The position numbers and the translations under genes were made by a program. The notes under the pieces were generated by a model. It ran no database searches and was not told the DNA's origin. It worked only from the letters and a program-made list of their open reading frames with translations. DNA of 64,000 nt, taken from assembly GCF_001625305.1 (NCBI RefSeq), contig NW_017803854.1, forward strand, positions 1,883,204 to 1,947,203, given 5' to 3'. Numbering within the stretch: position 1 is the first letter of the stretch; every line of letters begins with the position of its first letter. The stretch comes from Branchiostoma belcheri (Eukaryota > Chordata > Leptocardii > Amphioxiformes > Branchiostomatidae). Positions 23,343-35,472 of the stretch are shown here, piece after piece.

Positions 23343-23492
23343 AAAGCTTTTACAGACGTTGTATAATAAGCAATCGGTAGTCGCCATAGTCTTTGTAACA
23401 CTGCAGCTACTGTATGTGGTTATGTGTGTTCGTTTGTGTGTGTGTGTATGTGTGTGTTTGCGTGTAATTGTGTATATGTGTGAAATCTCATT

Positions 23493-23498
23493 AATAAA
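23493..23498 (+). terminator. Poly(A) signal of the lipase gene
   Basis: AATAAA lies about 150 bp after the lipase stop codon. A second candidate (24553-24558) lies just before the opposing poly(A) signal of the next gene. Confidence 0.5.
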
Positions 23499-24583
23499 TC
23501 TTGATTAAAATTGTAAGATATCTTTGTTTTGCAACGCAGCATTTACAATGAATCAATATGGTACCTTTGTTGTGTTAAATATTGAATGACATCTTGGGTA
23601 TCAAAATGTACATATGTATATACTTTGTTAGAAATTAATATTGTGAGATACAAATCATGTAAATAATGTGTTATTCCATTCCATTACAATGATGTTGAGG
23701 AGTTTCCCCTTTTGTGTTTGAGCTATGACCAAAGCTATGACCTTGGCAGTAGTCTAAAAGTCAAATATCCATGATGATTAGTTGATGGAGGTATGAATCT
23801 AGGAACTTTTGAGTAGCCAGTAGAGATAACTATTATTCCTAAATTCAAAGAGAAATATGATGTAAATTCGTGAAATACCATGATATGTATACTCTGCACT
23901 CCTGTATCATGATATAGAAAGATAAGCATTGCACGCAAAGACATGTCATTTAGTGATAGTTTAGTAGACCGTTATCATAGAAAGAGATTAGTTGAACATT
24001 GTCATTGTACAAAGATTCTAGACTTGCCCATCGATACTTAACGGTAATAAGGTGCACAAACTATGTACTAATATGTTTTTTTGCTTCTGTGCCATGATGT
24101 TGATAGTGTTTTGAGAGCTGGATATTCTGCATATGCATTTGCTTGCAAATATCATTGCTGTATATGATAGCTGCATATGCTGTAATTGCAACACATTCTG
24201 TAAAGGACGTTTGTGTGGTAATTATCGGTTAATTAGTGTTGATGTTTTATCTTAAGACATAATTATATACATAATTGACACAAATCATGTCAAAAAACAT
24301 TGTAATATTATAATGTACACTTAAATACATTCTCACCACTCTAATTCGCGGTTATCCATGAAATTGGGAGCTTTTGGAATATTAGGATGTAGATCATCGA
24401 CTTTGTAGAATGACTTGATCAACAGCTATATATACCGCGGTGAGAACCAAATTTGTACGTATTGCATATAACTAACTCTGTGTGTTGTGTGAACATTTTG
24501 AAGTCTTCGTAGTTTTGTTAACCTGCATTTTTTTCACAGAGTGTGTGATTTAAATAAATAAAAACAAACCATGTTCTGCCTCG

Positions 24584-24589
24584 TTTATT
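24584..24589 (-). terminator. Poly(A) signal of the small membrane gene
   Basis: AATAAA on the minus strand lies about 745 bp after the stop at 25332. It faces a plus-strand AATAAA at 24553-24558 that could serve the lipase gene, so the two 3' ends would nearly touch. Confidence 0.4.
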
Positions 24590-25331
24590 CATAACCTTAA
24601 CATTTGCTCACAACCACAATTTTCCATTGAAACACGCCGTTATAATTAAGGCGGCCTATGCTAGAGATTAATTTTGATCTTACTTCCAGGGAAGTAGGGA
24701 GGGTCAAAATTAAAGTGGTAGATATTGTTAATATTCATTCAAAGCATTACTTGTAAGTGTGTATTACCCGTGAAAAATGAAGAAAAGAAGTATTATCTAA
24801 TTTTACCAAGACAGTGGAAAGTTTGACAGAGCATCTCTTAGAAATATATTTACAAGACACATAACTAGTGAAAACCCAAAACGTAGGTGTTTAGGAACAA
24901 ACTAGCATACGAAATACGCCACATAAATAATACTGTAAACAGTTTCAAATAGAGTTGCAGCTAAAGTCGCTATTTGGTTACAATTTACCTTGACTGATAA
25001 TCTGAGCCCAAATCCTTCTCTAAAAAATAATTTCGACAGCGTTTGTTGCTGACACTGGCGGTCCCGTATATATGTCAGGGGGGAGACTGCAATCTGGTAG
25101 AACCTGCAATTCTACTGGTAGAAATCCCGATCAGAGTAGGTAAATTTTAGGACGTTCGCTTACATAACTTTTCAATTCTGATCCATGTCACTTTAGGATT
25201 GACTTAAAACCCTAACACATTAACAGTATCCTGATTGGAGTTTCTGTCGACAAAGACTCCAACCGGGATTTCTGCAGACGATTCTACCAGATCCGTGTCT
25301 CTACCCTGACATACACATACTAGCACTATAG

Positions 25332-27289
25332 CTAGTCCGAATCGTCCAGGACCAGAGCTTGCGCGTGCATCCGTCTGAGGGAGTTCATCCTCGCCAGCTG
25401 CATCTGCGCCTCCAGATGTTTCTGTGTCTGTTTCCTGCTGAACCTGCGCCACTCCTTCTGGTCCATCTCTACACTCGAGCTACTCGAAGACGACGAAGAT
25501 GAAGATGATGATGAAGAGGAGGAGGAGGAGGAGGATGAAGAATCAGAGTCTGAAGACGAGCCTGAGCTGGATGTGTCATCATCGTCTTCCGTCTTCGAGC
25601 TGATGGGATGATACGAAGACAAGGGTTAAGAGACCATCTTTCGGCATGAAGGTACGAATCATTGAGTTATGATTGGGCCTAGGAAACAATGTAGTTGTGA
25701 TTCAGATATCAGTCTTGAGGTGATCCAATAAATGCAGTTTAACAATGCAAAACTAAGAAATAAATACATAACAATGCAAAACTGAAATGCATCAGGGTCA
25801 GGACTGTCTCTAGGATCCGTCATTCCGTTTGTTTGAGGGAAGGGAACATATTTATTTCACCCGATTTACTATAGAAAAATTGATCCTCTGAAAATGCGTG
25901 AAATAACGTTTCAGGGGGTTTGAAATGCTGATGTCAGATCAAAAATTTTAAGCCGTTGTCAGCGTTCTACCCGAAATGTAGGCTAGGGTAGGTATTTATT
26001 ACTTTTGCTAGGATGTGTTGGGTATGTAGCCAGAATGGTAGATGATGGATGATGAAGGTCCTCCAATGTCATGGTGATTTGTAGCCGTCGAGCCCTCATG
26101 ACATTTTCTGCGACATGCTCAAAATACAAGTAGGTCATGTCACCGTGTCATCGACATTTAATGTATGTTATTATATATATGTTATTAATAGCCATTGCAC
26201 ATTATGAATAACCCGGTCACACACGTCATACGATCGCAAACTGACGACATTCTTCGGACAATTAAAATTTGCTGTCTGGCAAAAACGTTCTAAGATCCTG
26301 TCGACGGTTGATTCTCGTCACAGCCTGCTTCAAGTTCTACAGCATCAAAATTGTACCATGACGAATGGGACCACGCCGTAATATTATTTTACAGCAATTA
26401 CAACGTAGTTTGTGGATAAAACAGATTCCGTTCATCACTGATGAAAAGGAGTGGATGTTACTTGAAACGTCTGGCAGTTTTCAAAATCTATCCAGTTTCC
26501 GGTCGGAGTAGTTGTTGAATGAATGAATTTATTGTACGTTTGTGCTCTTACAAGCTAAGTACAGGTCATGAATAAACAGGGGAAAGAATACAACACTTAA
26601 ACTATACATACTAATGTGATCTACTATTTCTTCTCGCTTCTTGATGGAGTTGTAGATGTACGAGCATATGGAGCTAATGATGCATGGTTTGTCAAGTTGT
26701 TTTCTTACCCTGTGAAGTCCTGTACGATAAAGACGATGACTAGGATCAGACAGCCGACGATGGCCAGTCCGAGCAGCACGGACAGTAGGATGACCCAGCC
26801 CTGGATGTTCACTACGTACACTTGCGACAGGCTGAACAACGGCAGGGCTTCTGCAGGGATCCGGAATTTAGTCGTGTCAGCAAATTTAGTTATCTGAGAA
26901 ATGTTATCAGTATATTTCAATCTAAATGTGTCACTATAGCCAACTACGCGATTATGATCATGACTTCATCCAGAACGGTCGACAATTTCACTTTTCACTA
27001 TCATGATATGCTAAAACTAACATTTTACAAAGAAGCAATGCTTCAGTAACATAAAACATCTCGAAAACGTCTGTTAAATACATGCATTTGATAACACACC
27101 AAACAATATTTATGACACAATATAAAAACATCCCTTGATCTTTACAACATCTGTAGATAAAAAGCTATTTCAATGTTGGATAGATCGATATTCATTTAAA
27201 AACAACATCATCAAGATGATGCCACTATACTAAAAACTATTACCTGCTTCCGGAGAGAGCGAGGGGAGGGGAGTCGCGGTAGCAGACAT
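25332..27289 (-). CDS. Small single-pass membrane protein with Ser/Asp-rich tail
   Basis: Three exons on the minus strand are 27289-27244 (start MSATATPLPSLSPEA), 26850-26709 and 25599-25332 (stop TAG at 25334-25332). Splice borders are GT/AG and phases agree (1, then 2), giving about 151 aa. There is no signal peptide. The short N-terminus is Ser/Thr/Pro-rich, followed by a strong transmembrane segment (GWVILLSVLLGLAIVGCLIL and onwards). The tail has TEDDDD, a run of more than 20 serines, and a basic, possibly helical end (EWRRFSRKQTQKHLEAQMQL). The family is not recognised. The exon plan matches the gene at 29448-31856 and the 3' part of the mucin at 35473-48038, so it may be a reduced mucin-type membrane gene. 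An unseen upstream exon cannot be excluded. Confidence 0.65.
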
Positions 27290-29160
27290 GTCAGTCGTGA
27301 CTGCATCTATGATGTCCTCCTTTCAACAGCCTTAGTCCACAGACATGTGCCTTTACCGCCGTCATACAGAGACTAAACAGTCACTAAACTCAGATTTCCT
27401 GTACACCATTCACTAAAGACTATAGAGTGATTACAGGATGTACATATGGAAGAATAATCTAGCAGAGATTCAGACGATAGCGCTCTCATGGGAGCAATGA
27501 TATGTCATCAGTGTCTTCTCTCCAACCGGCGATCTTTGTGTAAAGGTTAAGGTGAATAGATCGTTAGTTGTCACGCAATGAGCCCAAAGATGAACCTTGA
27601 TTCAGGTCACTGTCATGTCAGAGGACTTTAGAAAGATAAGGAGAACCATTTTTTCCTTGAAGATAATTTGTACGGTATTTGCTCTAAGGTGACAGGACGT
27701 CGTGTAGCCCGTATGTTGATTTATTTGTCTAACCATGACCTTTTCCCTCACGACATCAACGAAAAGCAACCAGCAGACCGATTTGAGTATTACGAATAAA
27801 CAAAAGCCCAAACAAACAAACCAATAAACAACCAAGCAAACAAAGCCAGAAATTTTTTCTACTTCCTTTGGTTGTATGTTGGGTGGGAGGTGATTTTGAC
27901 GGATGATTGATTAGAAGGTCAACTTGAAGGTGACTCAACACGTGTCGGGTGGCGTGGAGTAAGTGGGTAGTATGTGGAGGAATTCAGGAAGTGGTGTGAT
28001 GTCCTATTAAAATACACAATACAATTTCCCCCACAGCTCCAATGTATCAAAAAAAAAAAACTTCCCGACTCGAGATCTGTTAGGTTCAAGGTCACGAAAA
28101 CCCAAAACACTGCTATGAAATTTCGTTGTCATGGTGACAACAATTGTTGGTGATCAACAAGCCGATTTCCACGATCTGGTCCAAGATGTCTTCATTGATG
28201 TCGCTCTAAAAATAGCAAGGTCGAGATCAAAGACGACAATTGTTCGCCATGAGCGTGCCTCTGTGCGGACTGAATGAACCACTCGGTGGAACCGTTTAAT
28301 TATTCAGATTCCATGACTCTGAAGTTGCGTGACGGAGTAAAGGGCAGACGTCCTGTCGTAACAGTTACAAATGACGTCATTTCCCCAAGCTAATTATCTA
28401 CTATGTGAACATCATTGAAGGCAATTGGGTGCTTCATTATCTGTGATCAAGCAATTAAATTGCAATTTTTTATTGGAGATATTATACTAGGTTATAACTT
28501 ATGAATGATGCGTTTGACGTTTCACACTCGTTCATGAGAACGTCTTTGTTCATGAGAATGTCTCCCATACTATTAAATGGACTCCAGACAAGTATTAAGA
28601 ATATACCACCTTTACAGTCTGTTAGACTAATTGTACATTTAATCACGAAATGTAACATGTTCCATATCAATTTCGTACAAAAGACTACAGAAATAATCAT
28701 TTTTACGGTACCAATGGTGTCAATTCACATTTTACAGCTAGCCACATGATTGTCTAACAAATCTTTTCAGTCTGCATTTATAGATTACCTTTTAGTCACA
28801 GATACATACAAGTTTTACAGTCCATTTGAATTGACTGACCTCTGCTAGTTTTTACACCCACCAAATAACAATAAGAACTGACAATAGCGAACAACAAGAT
28901 GGATTACTGTTACTCTGCGAATATCACAGCGCATCGGAAATATGCCATGATCCACGTTGTCTTCGTGTTTTCATGTGTTATCTATTACTTGAGATGTGTA
29001 TGTCAGGGTAGAGACTAGGATCTGGTCGAATCAAACGTGGATAACCAAAAGGTACGTCTTCGTGTAATAGCTGTACATTGACCTGCTAATTAACTCAAAT
29101 CAAGCTATTATATAGAATATATAGAATATCTAATGTCCTTGCTCAAATGTACTTTGACGT
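27290..29160. other. Intergenic region
   Basis: This AT-rich stretch lies between two minus-strand membrane genes and is presumably the promoter of the 25332-27289 gene at its left edge. No open frame with recognisable content was seen. Confidence 0.5.
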
Positions 29161-29390
29161 GGCGTCGGTGGCGCAACGGTTAGAGCGTTGGACTCGGAAC
29201 CGAGAGGTCCTGTGTTCGATGCTCACCGTGGCCCGACGTTGTGCCCTTGGGAAAGACACTTTACACGACTTCCCCACCTATACGGTGGAGTGACACCACC
29301 GAGCCTCTTAGGCTAATGGCTAATCTGTCTGTCTGGGTGCTAAACACCTTACAAATTCGGTGCGCCGATGTGACAACATCTGCACATTGG
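29161..29390 (+). mobile_element. tRNA-derived SINE
   Basis: The tRNA-like head has an A box (GTGGCGCAACGGTTAGAGCG), a CTCGGAACCGAGAGGTC anticodon-like arm and a B box (GTGTTCGATGCTC). It is followed by CCCTTGGGAAAGACACTTTA, the block shared with the copy at 131-270. It lies between two minus-strand membrane genes. Confidence 0.75.
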
Positions 29391-29447
29391 CCACTGAGAG
29401 CCGTTATTATAACTTAAATGTACTTTCACGCCCGTATTTGTGATAAT

Positions 29448-31856
29448 CTAAGGGATGGAGAGTTTCCGTTCCATGACAGGAGGCACCTCTCCGGGAAGTG
29501 TGCTCAAATGCTTACTCAGCATCATTCGGTCTTTCGTCGACTTTTTCTTTGACAGCTTCCTCTCACTTTTCTCTTTCTTTGATTCCCTTCTCTTCTCCTT
29601 CACCGACTCCTTCCTATCCACATTTCCTTTGTCTGAATCTTTATTAGCGTCCCCCTTGTCCTTCTTCGACCCCTTTCTCTCCTGTTTGTCTTTGATTGAC
29701 GCCTTTTTGTCGCCCTTTTCCTTCTTGGACGACTTGTTTCTCTTCTTCCCGAACGTTACCTTCCCGATGTGTGACACGACAGACCAGTTGGACTGCTTCC
29801 GCTTGGTGTTCGCCGTGACGGTTGGCGTGTCCGAACGGGATTCCGCCTCTTTTTCCGACAGCGTCATGGAAACGGTGCGGTCGGTGGCGTCGTGGTCTCC
29901 ATCCGTGGGCGACTTGTTCCTCCTAGTCAACTTCATGCTCATCCTCTTCAGCCACGGGACCCCGGAGTCGGCTGACTTTTTCCTGCGTCTTGGTGTCTTC
30001 CCACCGGGCCTGATGAATGTAAAAGGCAAATTCTTGAATCAATATAAGCCCTGTTGAGGCTCATAAAAGTTACGAAAACAACAACAATAGCAGAGTTCTT
30101 TTTTCCCAACTACTTTAAGAAAACCCGACGTTTCGATGACCGTCTGTCATCTTTATCAGGGAGATATGAATATGACAGGTTCACAGTGCACTGAAGCTGC
30201 ACTGAATCCAGTGCACAGTGAACGAGTAACACATGGCTTCAGTGCACAGTGAACCAGTCATATAATTGCCCTGATGAAGATGACAGACGGACATCAATAC
30301 GTCTACTCTTGTTAAACAACTGGTTGGGAAAAGGGAACTTTACTATCTAATACTTTTGTTACCTTCGCCAAGAATTGACGAAGGTTATGTTTTCCTGGCC
30401 GTGTGTCTGTGTGTCTGTGTGTCTGTCTGTCTGTCAACAGCATAACTCGAGAAAGCTTAGATGGATTATCTTGATATTTGGTAGGTGGGTAGGTCTTGTT
30501 GGTTATCAAATGTTTGAAAAAAGACGGAATTGGTAGACAACAATGCACACTAACTGTGTCCCCGGTATACAGCTTGTATACATGTTCAGTGTTTGAATGG
30601 TTCGAATGGATGTATGCCATCTATCACGAGCGACATCTGGCGGACTCTTCTGTAATTACCTACCTCCAATAGTGCCGTTTGGCCTTAAACCTAACTGCAA
30701 GCCAACATGTACTCAATGTTTCGGTACCGATAGCTTTAGATCAGTGAGACCAAATGTATCTCACGTCCATAAGAGGTGGATGATCTTTAAGATGATGATG
30801 AGGCAGACTATAAAGACTAAGACAGCCGTGGTGATGATGATCCCGGCTCCTGTCATCTTCATGGGGTAGACTGTCTGCATGCCAAAGGCGTAGTTGTTAT
30901 CACCTGTGTGTTAGCAAAGGCAACATGAGAAGGATGACTGTTTAAAGTTAAAACTTTTGGTCCAACGCAATTCTCTCACCTAGATCTTTCGACCAGCTGC
31001 ACTGGGTCAGTCTACTGAGAAAGACCAGAGTGACAGGTTGAAAGCTCTAGGTGAGAGAATTGTTTGTGTAACTACCAAAACAGATGAACTTTCATGATAG
31101 AAGGATGACTTTATGATAATTCCACTATTGCAACTCTACCGTGATTTGTTTTAATTTAATTTCAGATATTTGTTATAATGTAGACTGGATCCATGGATTA
31201 GGTTTTTCTTTCTCATTGTCCTTTCTTTATGTTATGCGTTAATGTGTATCGATGTGAAATGGAATAACAAAATTAGAAAAAAACATGTGAAAGATACCTA
31301 AGTAAGTTTTACAATAGTCTTTATTGAACAACAATCACTGAACGGAAAGTTGGATATACCAATGGTGGTAAATGGAAGTATAGTTTGGTAATGTTTAGTT
31401 TGTAAACAGAACCGGAATTATCTAGATTAATAGATCTATTACAGCAACACCTGTGCTGGCTGTACAATGTGAACCAGTCAGAATTGACCTGAGGAAGGTG
31501 ACAGACGGTCACCTTATAAAAACAGTCACTTTATTCAACAAAGGAATGGATGCCCAACGCTGGATTATATCAAAATGAACTAAAGCTAGCTTGATTTAAA
31601 TTTGCTACAGCAACACGTGTCTGTATTCTATATTCGGTAACATTTCTAATGTTACTTTTGGCCACATTGCAGCCAGAGGACAGTACTATAACGTAGATTC
31701 GTCTACCATTAACTGTAATGTCACTGCATTTCTTTCGATAATGCATAAAAATGAAACGCCTTAACCTACACGAGTGCTATGAGAAGTATGAGGCAATATT
31801 GTATGATTACCTGTTGAGTTTTTCGATGAGGGCGGTTTGACCGTCGTGGACGCCAT
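29448..31856 (-). CDS. Small single-pass membrane protein with Lys/Ser-rich tail
   Basis: Three minus-strand exons are 31856-31811 (MASTTVKPPSSKNST), 30903-30765 and 30009-29448 (stop at 29450-29448). Borders are GT/AG, phases 1 and 2, about 248 aa. The N-terminus is short and Ser/Thr/Pro-rich without a signal peptide. The second exon carries the transmembrane segment (AGIIITTAVLVFIVCLIIIL). The third encodes a strongly basic cytoplasmic tail with TPRRRKKS, KRNKSSKKEKGDKK and repeated KKEK/SKK motifs and many serines in kinase-like contexts. I do not recognise the family. The first coding exon is 46 nt, exactly as in the neighbour at 25332-27289, and the transmembrane exon has the same phases, pointing to a shared origin. 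Confidence 0.7.
30350..30530 (+). mobile_element. Hairpin-ended repeat (ACCTTCGCCAAG family)
   Basis: It begins with ACCTTCGCCAAGAATTGACG and AAGGT, a short hairpin, followed by TATGTTTTCCTGGCC, GTGTCTGTCTG repeats and CATAACTCGAGAAAGCTTAG. It resembles repeats common in marine invertebrate genomes (recalled, not searched). Confidence 0.45.
30968..31062. repeat. Small inverted repeat
   Basis: ATTCTCTCACCTAGATCTTT (from 30969) is mirrored by GAAAGCTCTAGGTGAGAGAAT, with a ~45-bp loop. It lies in an intron of the minus-strand gene at 29448-31856. Confidence 0.6.
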
Positions 31857-32643
31857 GTTCACTCCGGTCTTCTAGATCAAGAAGCTGATGTACAGATGAC
31901 CTCTAGAACACGCTGATACAAGAACGCGCTGTCCAGATGACGCTTATACACTCTGCTGTACTGTTTCGTCTTCTCGGAATCCTGTTTGTATTTTACAGCT
32001 GGAGCGCTTGGTCCACGAGACTGTCTTCGTGATGTTCATTAATATGCCACCTTGATTAAATATGATACGATAAATACGATATGCACCAATAGTTTTGCCG
32101 TTAGGTTATACAACCTCAAAAACGCACCATGGAACTTCATACGCGATCTACTAATCTATTTGGGACTCAAGGAGGCTTCTTCACCATAGAATATCGTCCT
32201 GGCATAGTAACATTCCTACAGTATCTATAAAGAGAGATACGAATCTTCCATGTCACATGCGTTCAGAAACCATTTCTAATTGTTTACAAAGTGCAGGTGC
32301 TCTTCAGGGAATGGTGGGATATTGACTTTTCGTGTTGGGACCGCCATTGTTGGGACACTCTGTACATAATTCATTGCCGGCATCTGATCTCTTTATAGAA
32401 GTGGTGCTTCTATCTAAAAACGGAAGGAAGGTCATCAAACATTGAATGAGGTACTTAGACGTTTACAAGAGTCCAGAGTGCGTCAGCGAGGAAAATATTT
32501 ACGTTATCACCATGGTAACACGTTATCATCACTATGGTAACACGTTACCATGGTAGCAATAACGCACGACAGTCACCTGACTGTCCGTGTACCATGGTTA
32601 ACAGAAATTCTCAAGGACCAAAAACGCTTGGATTACTACATAC

Positions 32644-33301
32644 TTAAGGTGTCATCCCTGGCTAATTTGGCATTTTAGGTTTCCATCGTTTTCTCACAAA
32701 GAAATTTAGAAAGAACTGTAGTTGTATTGAATATTGATACCTGGGTACAAAAGGGTTATGAATATGATTTTATGGACCATATGGATGACATCATCACATT
32801 TTATTGCCCCAAATGTAATTATCTTTTAAGGTATAATATAGCACTTTGGTACAAGTAACTGAAATAAAAATATGATTTTCATGTGCAGAATGGTCAAAGC
32901 TACAAACGTACGTTTGCGCAAATTGATATCTACTAATTACCCGTAGTTATTAGAGAATAACTAGATTTTAATTAGGCAATTAGGTTATTCTCTAATAACT
33001 ACGGATAATTAGTAGATATCAATTTGTGCAAACGTACGTTTGTAGCTTTGACCATTCTGCACATGAAAATCATACTTTTATTTCAGTTACTTGTACCAAA
33101 GTGCTATATTATAACTTTAAAGATAATTACATTTGGGGCAATAAAATGTGATGACATCATCCATATGGTCCATAAAATCATATTCATTACCCTTTTGTAC
33201 CCAGGTATCAATATTCAGTACAACTACAGTTCTTTCTAAATTTCTGTGTGAGAAAACGATGGAAAGCTAAAATGCCAAATTAGCCAGGGAGGACACCTTA
33301 A
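32644..33301. mobile_element. 650-bp near-perfect palindromic MITE with TTAA target duplication
   Basis: TTAA at 32644-32647 and 33298-33301 flanks an element whose ends are GGTGTCATCCCTGGCTAATT and its near-complement. The two ~315-bp arms remain highly similar throughout (for example TACAAACGTACGTTTG near 32903 and 33029), with a loop of about 22 bp at 32962-32983. TTAA duplications are typical of piggyBac and Kolobok-type elements (family knowledge). No open frame is present. Confidence 0.85.
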
Positions 33302-33920
33302 TGAAAACATCAATCTGATTCCGTTATCAACCTTGGCCTTGTCATCCATTATCTACTTGCTATCTATCTATATGGCATACTATAGCATAGCAAAGTATAT
33401 ACTATACAGGGAGATGAGGTTAATTGGTGTACTTGGTTTCTTTTAGTCCTTGTCAACCAATACGATTAAATTCTATTAATGATGTTTGTTTGTTTGAACA
33501 ATTGCTAATTCATGACAAGCTAAAATCAACCTACAGCCCGCTTTTCATTGATGGCATGAGGGAAGGGCCAGACAAAATAAATAAAAAATGCCTTGATATA
33601 GATACATATATAAGTATGACACATGAAATCAGCAATACAAGTCATTTTGAATCATAAAATACCTCTCTTTATTCAAGCATCTTCACTTTCCCTCCTCAAA
33701 AACAACTCTAGAAATACAATACATTACAGATCATTATTCTTCACTGTACATCTTACCTTTAGTAACTCTTATTTCCTGTCTGAATCACTGTTACAGCCCG
33801 CCAGGCCTTAGTGTGGATGTGTATAAAAGTGTGAAACCAGCTGCCCTGCTATACAAAATCCCACAAAACTTATCGGGATATTGTCCATGAAAGGCGGTAC
33901 ATTGTATAATCGACGTCATT

Positions 33921-34044
33921 ACCAGGCTTCGGGAGCGGCAAACTGTTTTCTCTAGCTATGTATATAGCCGACCAAACTCCCTTGGCATGCTGTCTCTCTA
34001 TTTGGCCGATTTCTACTCTTTCCAGCCGCCTCCCGAAGCCTGGT
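33921..34044. repeat. Small foldback/MITE
   Basis: ACCAGGCTTCGGGAGCGGC at 33921-33939 is mirrored by GCCGCCTCCCGAAGCCTGGT at 34025-34044 (one mismatch). The internal ~85 bp are unrelated. It lies in intergenic sequence 3' of the mucin. Confidence 0.65.
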
Positions 34045-35472
34045 AGAGGCTAGTCATTATTTGTAATTACTCGATGGTTATTGTTTGTACATTCCATTAC
34101 CATACCACTCTCTTCGCACTTTCAATATAATTGAATAACCTTGGATGATAATAAAACTGCCCTGACCTACATGTACGGTGCTAATTCGTTGCATTTGATC
34201 AAAATAAGTCAATTCATTCTGTGAGGCATTGTGGGTAAATCAACGACCAAGGCCCAGGTCAGGGACCTTTTACTCTGACATTCACCCATAATGCACCATA
34301 CTGCACATGCGCATTGGCTCATTGCCTGTGAGACTAAATCATACTCGACTTACTGTCATAAAAAGCACAGAGAGGAAAAAATAACGTTCTCCTAATTCAA
34401 CAAGGTTCATATCTTTAGAGGTAGAAACCTACGAACGAGTCTTGTCAATTTGATCTAAGCCCTGTCTTCCAAGGCAATGGTCATCAAATAAGCTTCTCTC
34501 AAATCCAAGTTCAGTCAATTTCAATACATACTGCCGACCAAGTCATATATACATATCTTAACTTTTCATAGCATACTTTTCCTTCACTTGGGCTATATAT
34601 TAGTTCACAGATTCATATTCTCGTGATAACCTTTCTTAGTTGAACAGGATATGACACTACGGCAAAATTTTGGCATTTTCATTTCTCTCCCATGGATACA
34701 ATACAAAACCATTTACAATATACAATTAAAAAACATGTCATACCACAAGCTTAAGGTAGCCATAATGATGAGACATAATTAACGTTTTACGTGAATAAAG
34801 CATAAAGCATATGTACAAATAAATTCAATTGATGTTTCCTTCCTTTTCCTTTTTAACTTCAATTGCTGCAAACTAAAAACTCCGATGCACGGCATCTACC
34901 GTAATGCGGTATAAGCAAAGCTATACAGAACCTCTCAAATTATTAATTATTCTGTAATACATATATAACAAGAAAATCACGTAATGCAGTATGTAGATGC
35001 AATCCACCACACGCCCAAGTAAAAGCATCATTGACATATATCATTTGTCAATAAATACAATACAAAATACAAGTAATAAGGCGTCATTAGCACAGAATGC
35101 AATCATACTTTATAGAATTGAAATTCAATTTTTTCTTTCTTTCTCAATCATACATCAATTGTACATAAAAGCCATTTCGGTTGTTCAAAAAAAGTGCTAT
35201 ACAATAAAAAATAAAAGGAAATAAGCTGATTAGTTTACTCATATGAGCGAATATGTGCAAAACCTGCCTTTCTGATGCAAATTATCTTCCATTTATGGAT
35301 TCACAAAATTAAAAAGTCTTAAGTCATACAATTCTCAAAAACTTGACCCCCTCCATACAAACAGAACCACTGGACCATAGTGTTGCGATATGATACTAAG
35401 TTCCTTGCTGTTGTCCACTTTCCTGACCATTGTTCACCATACAGGCTATGTGGCCCTGGAACCCCGGACGGG

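Noticed and set aside
29161-29235. Functional tRNA gene
   Set aside because: The cloverleaf is imperfect and it is fused to a SINE body shared with another copy; it is treated as a SINE head.
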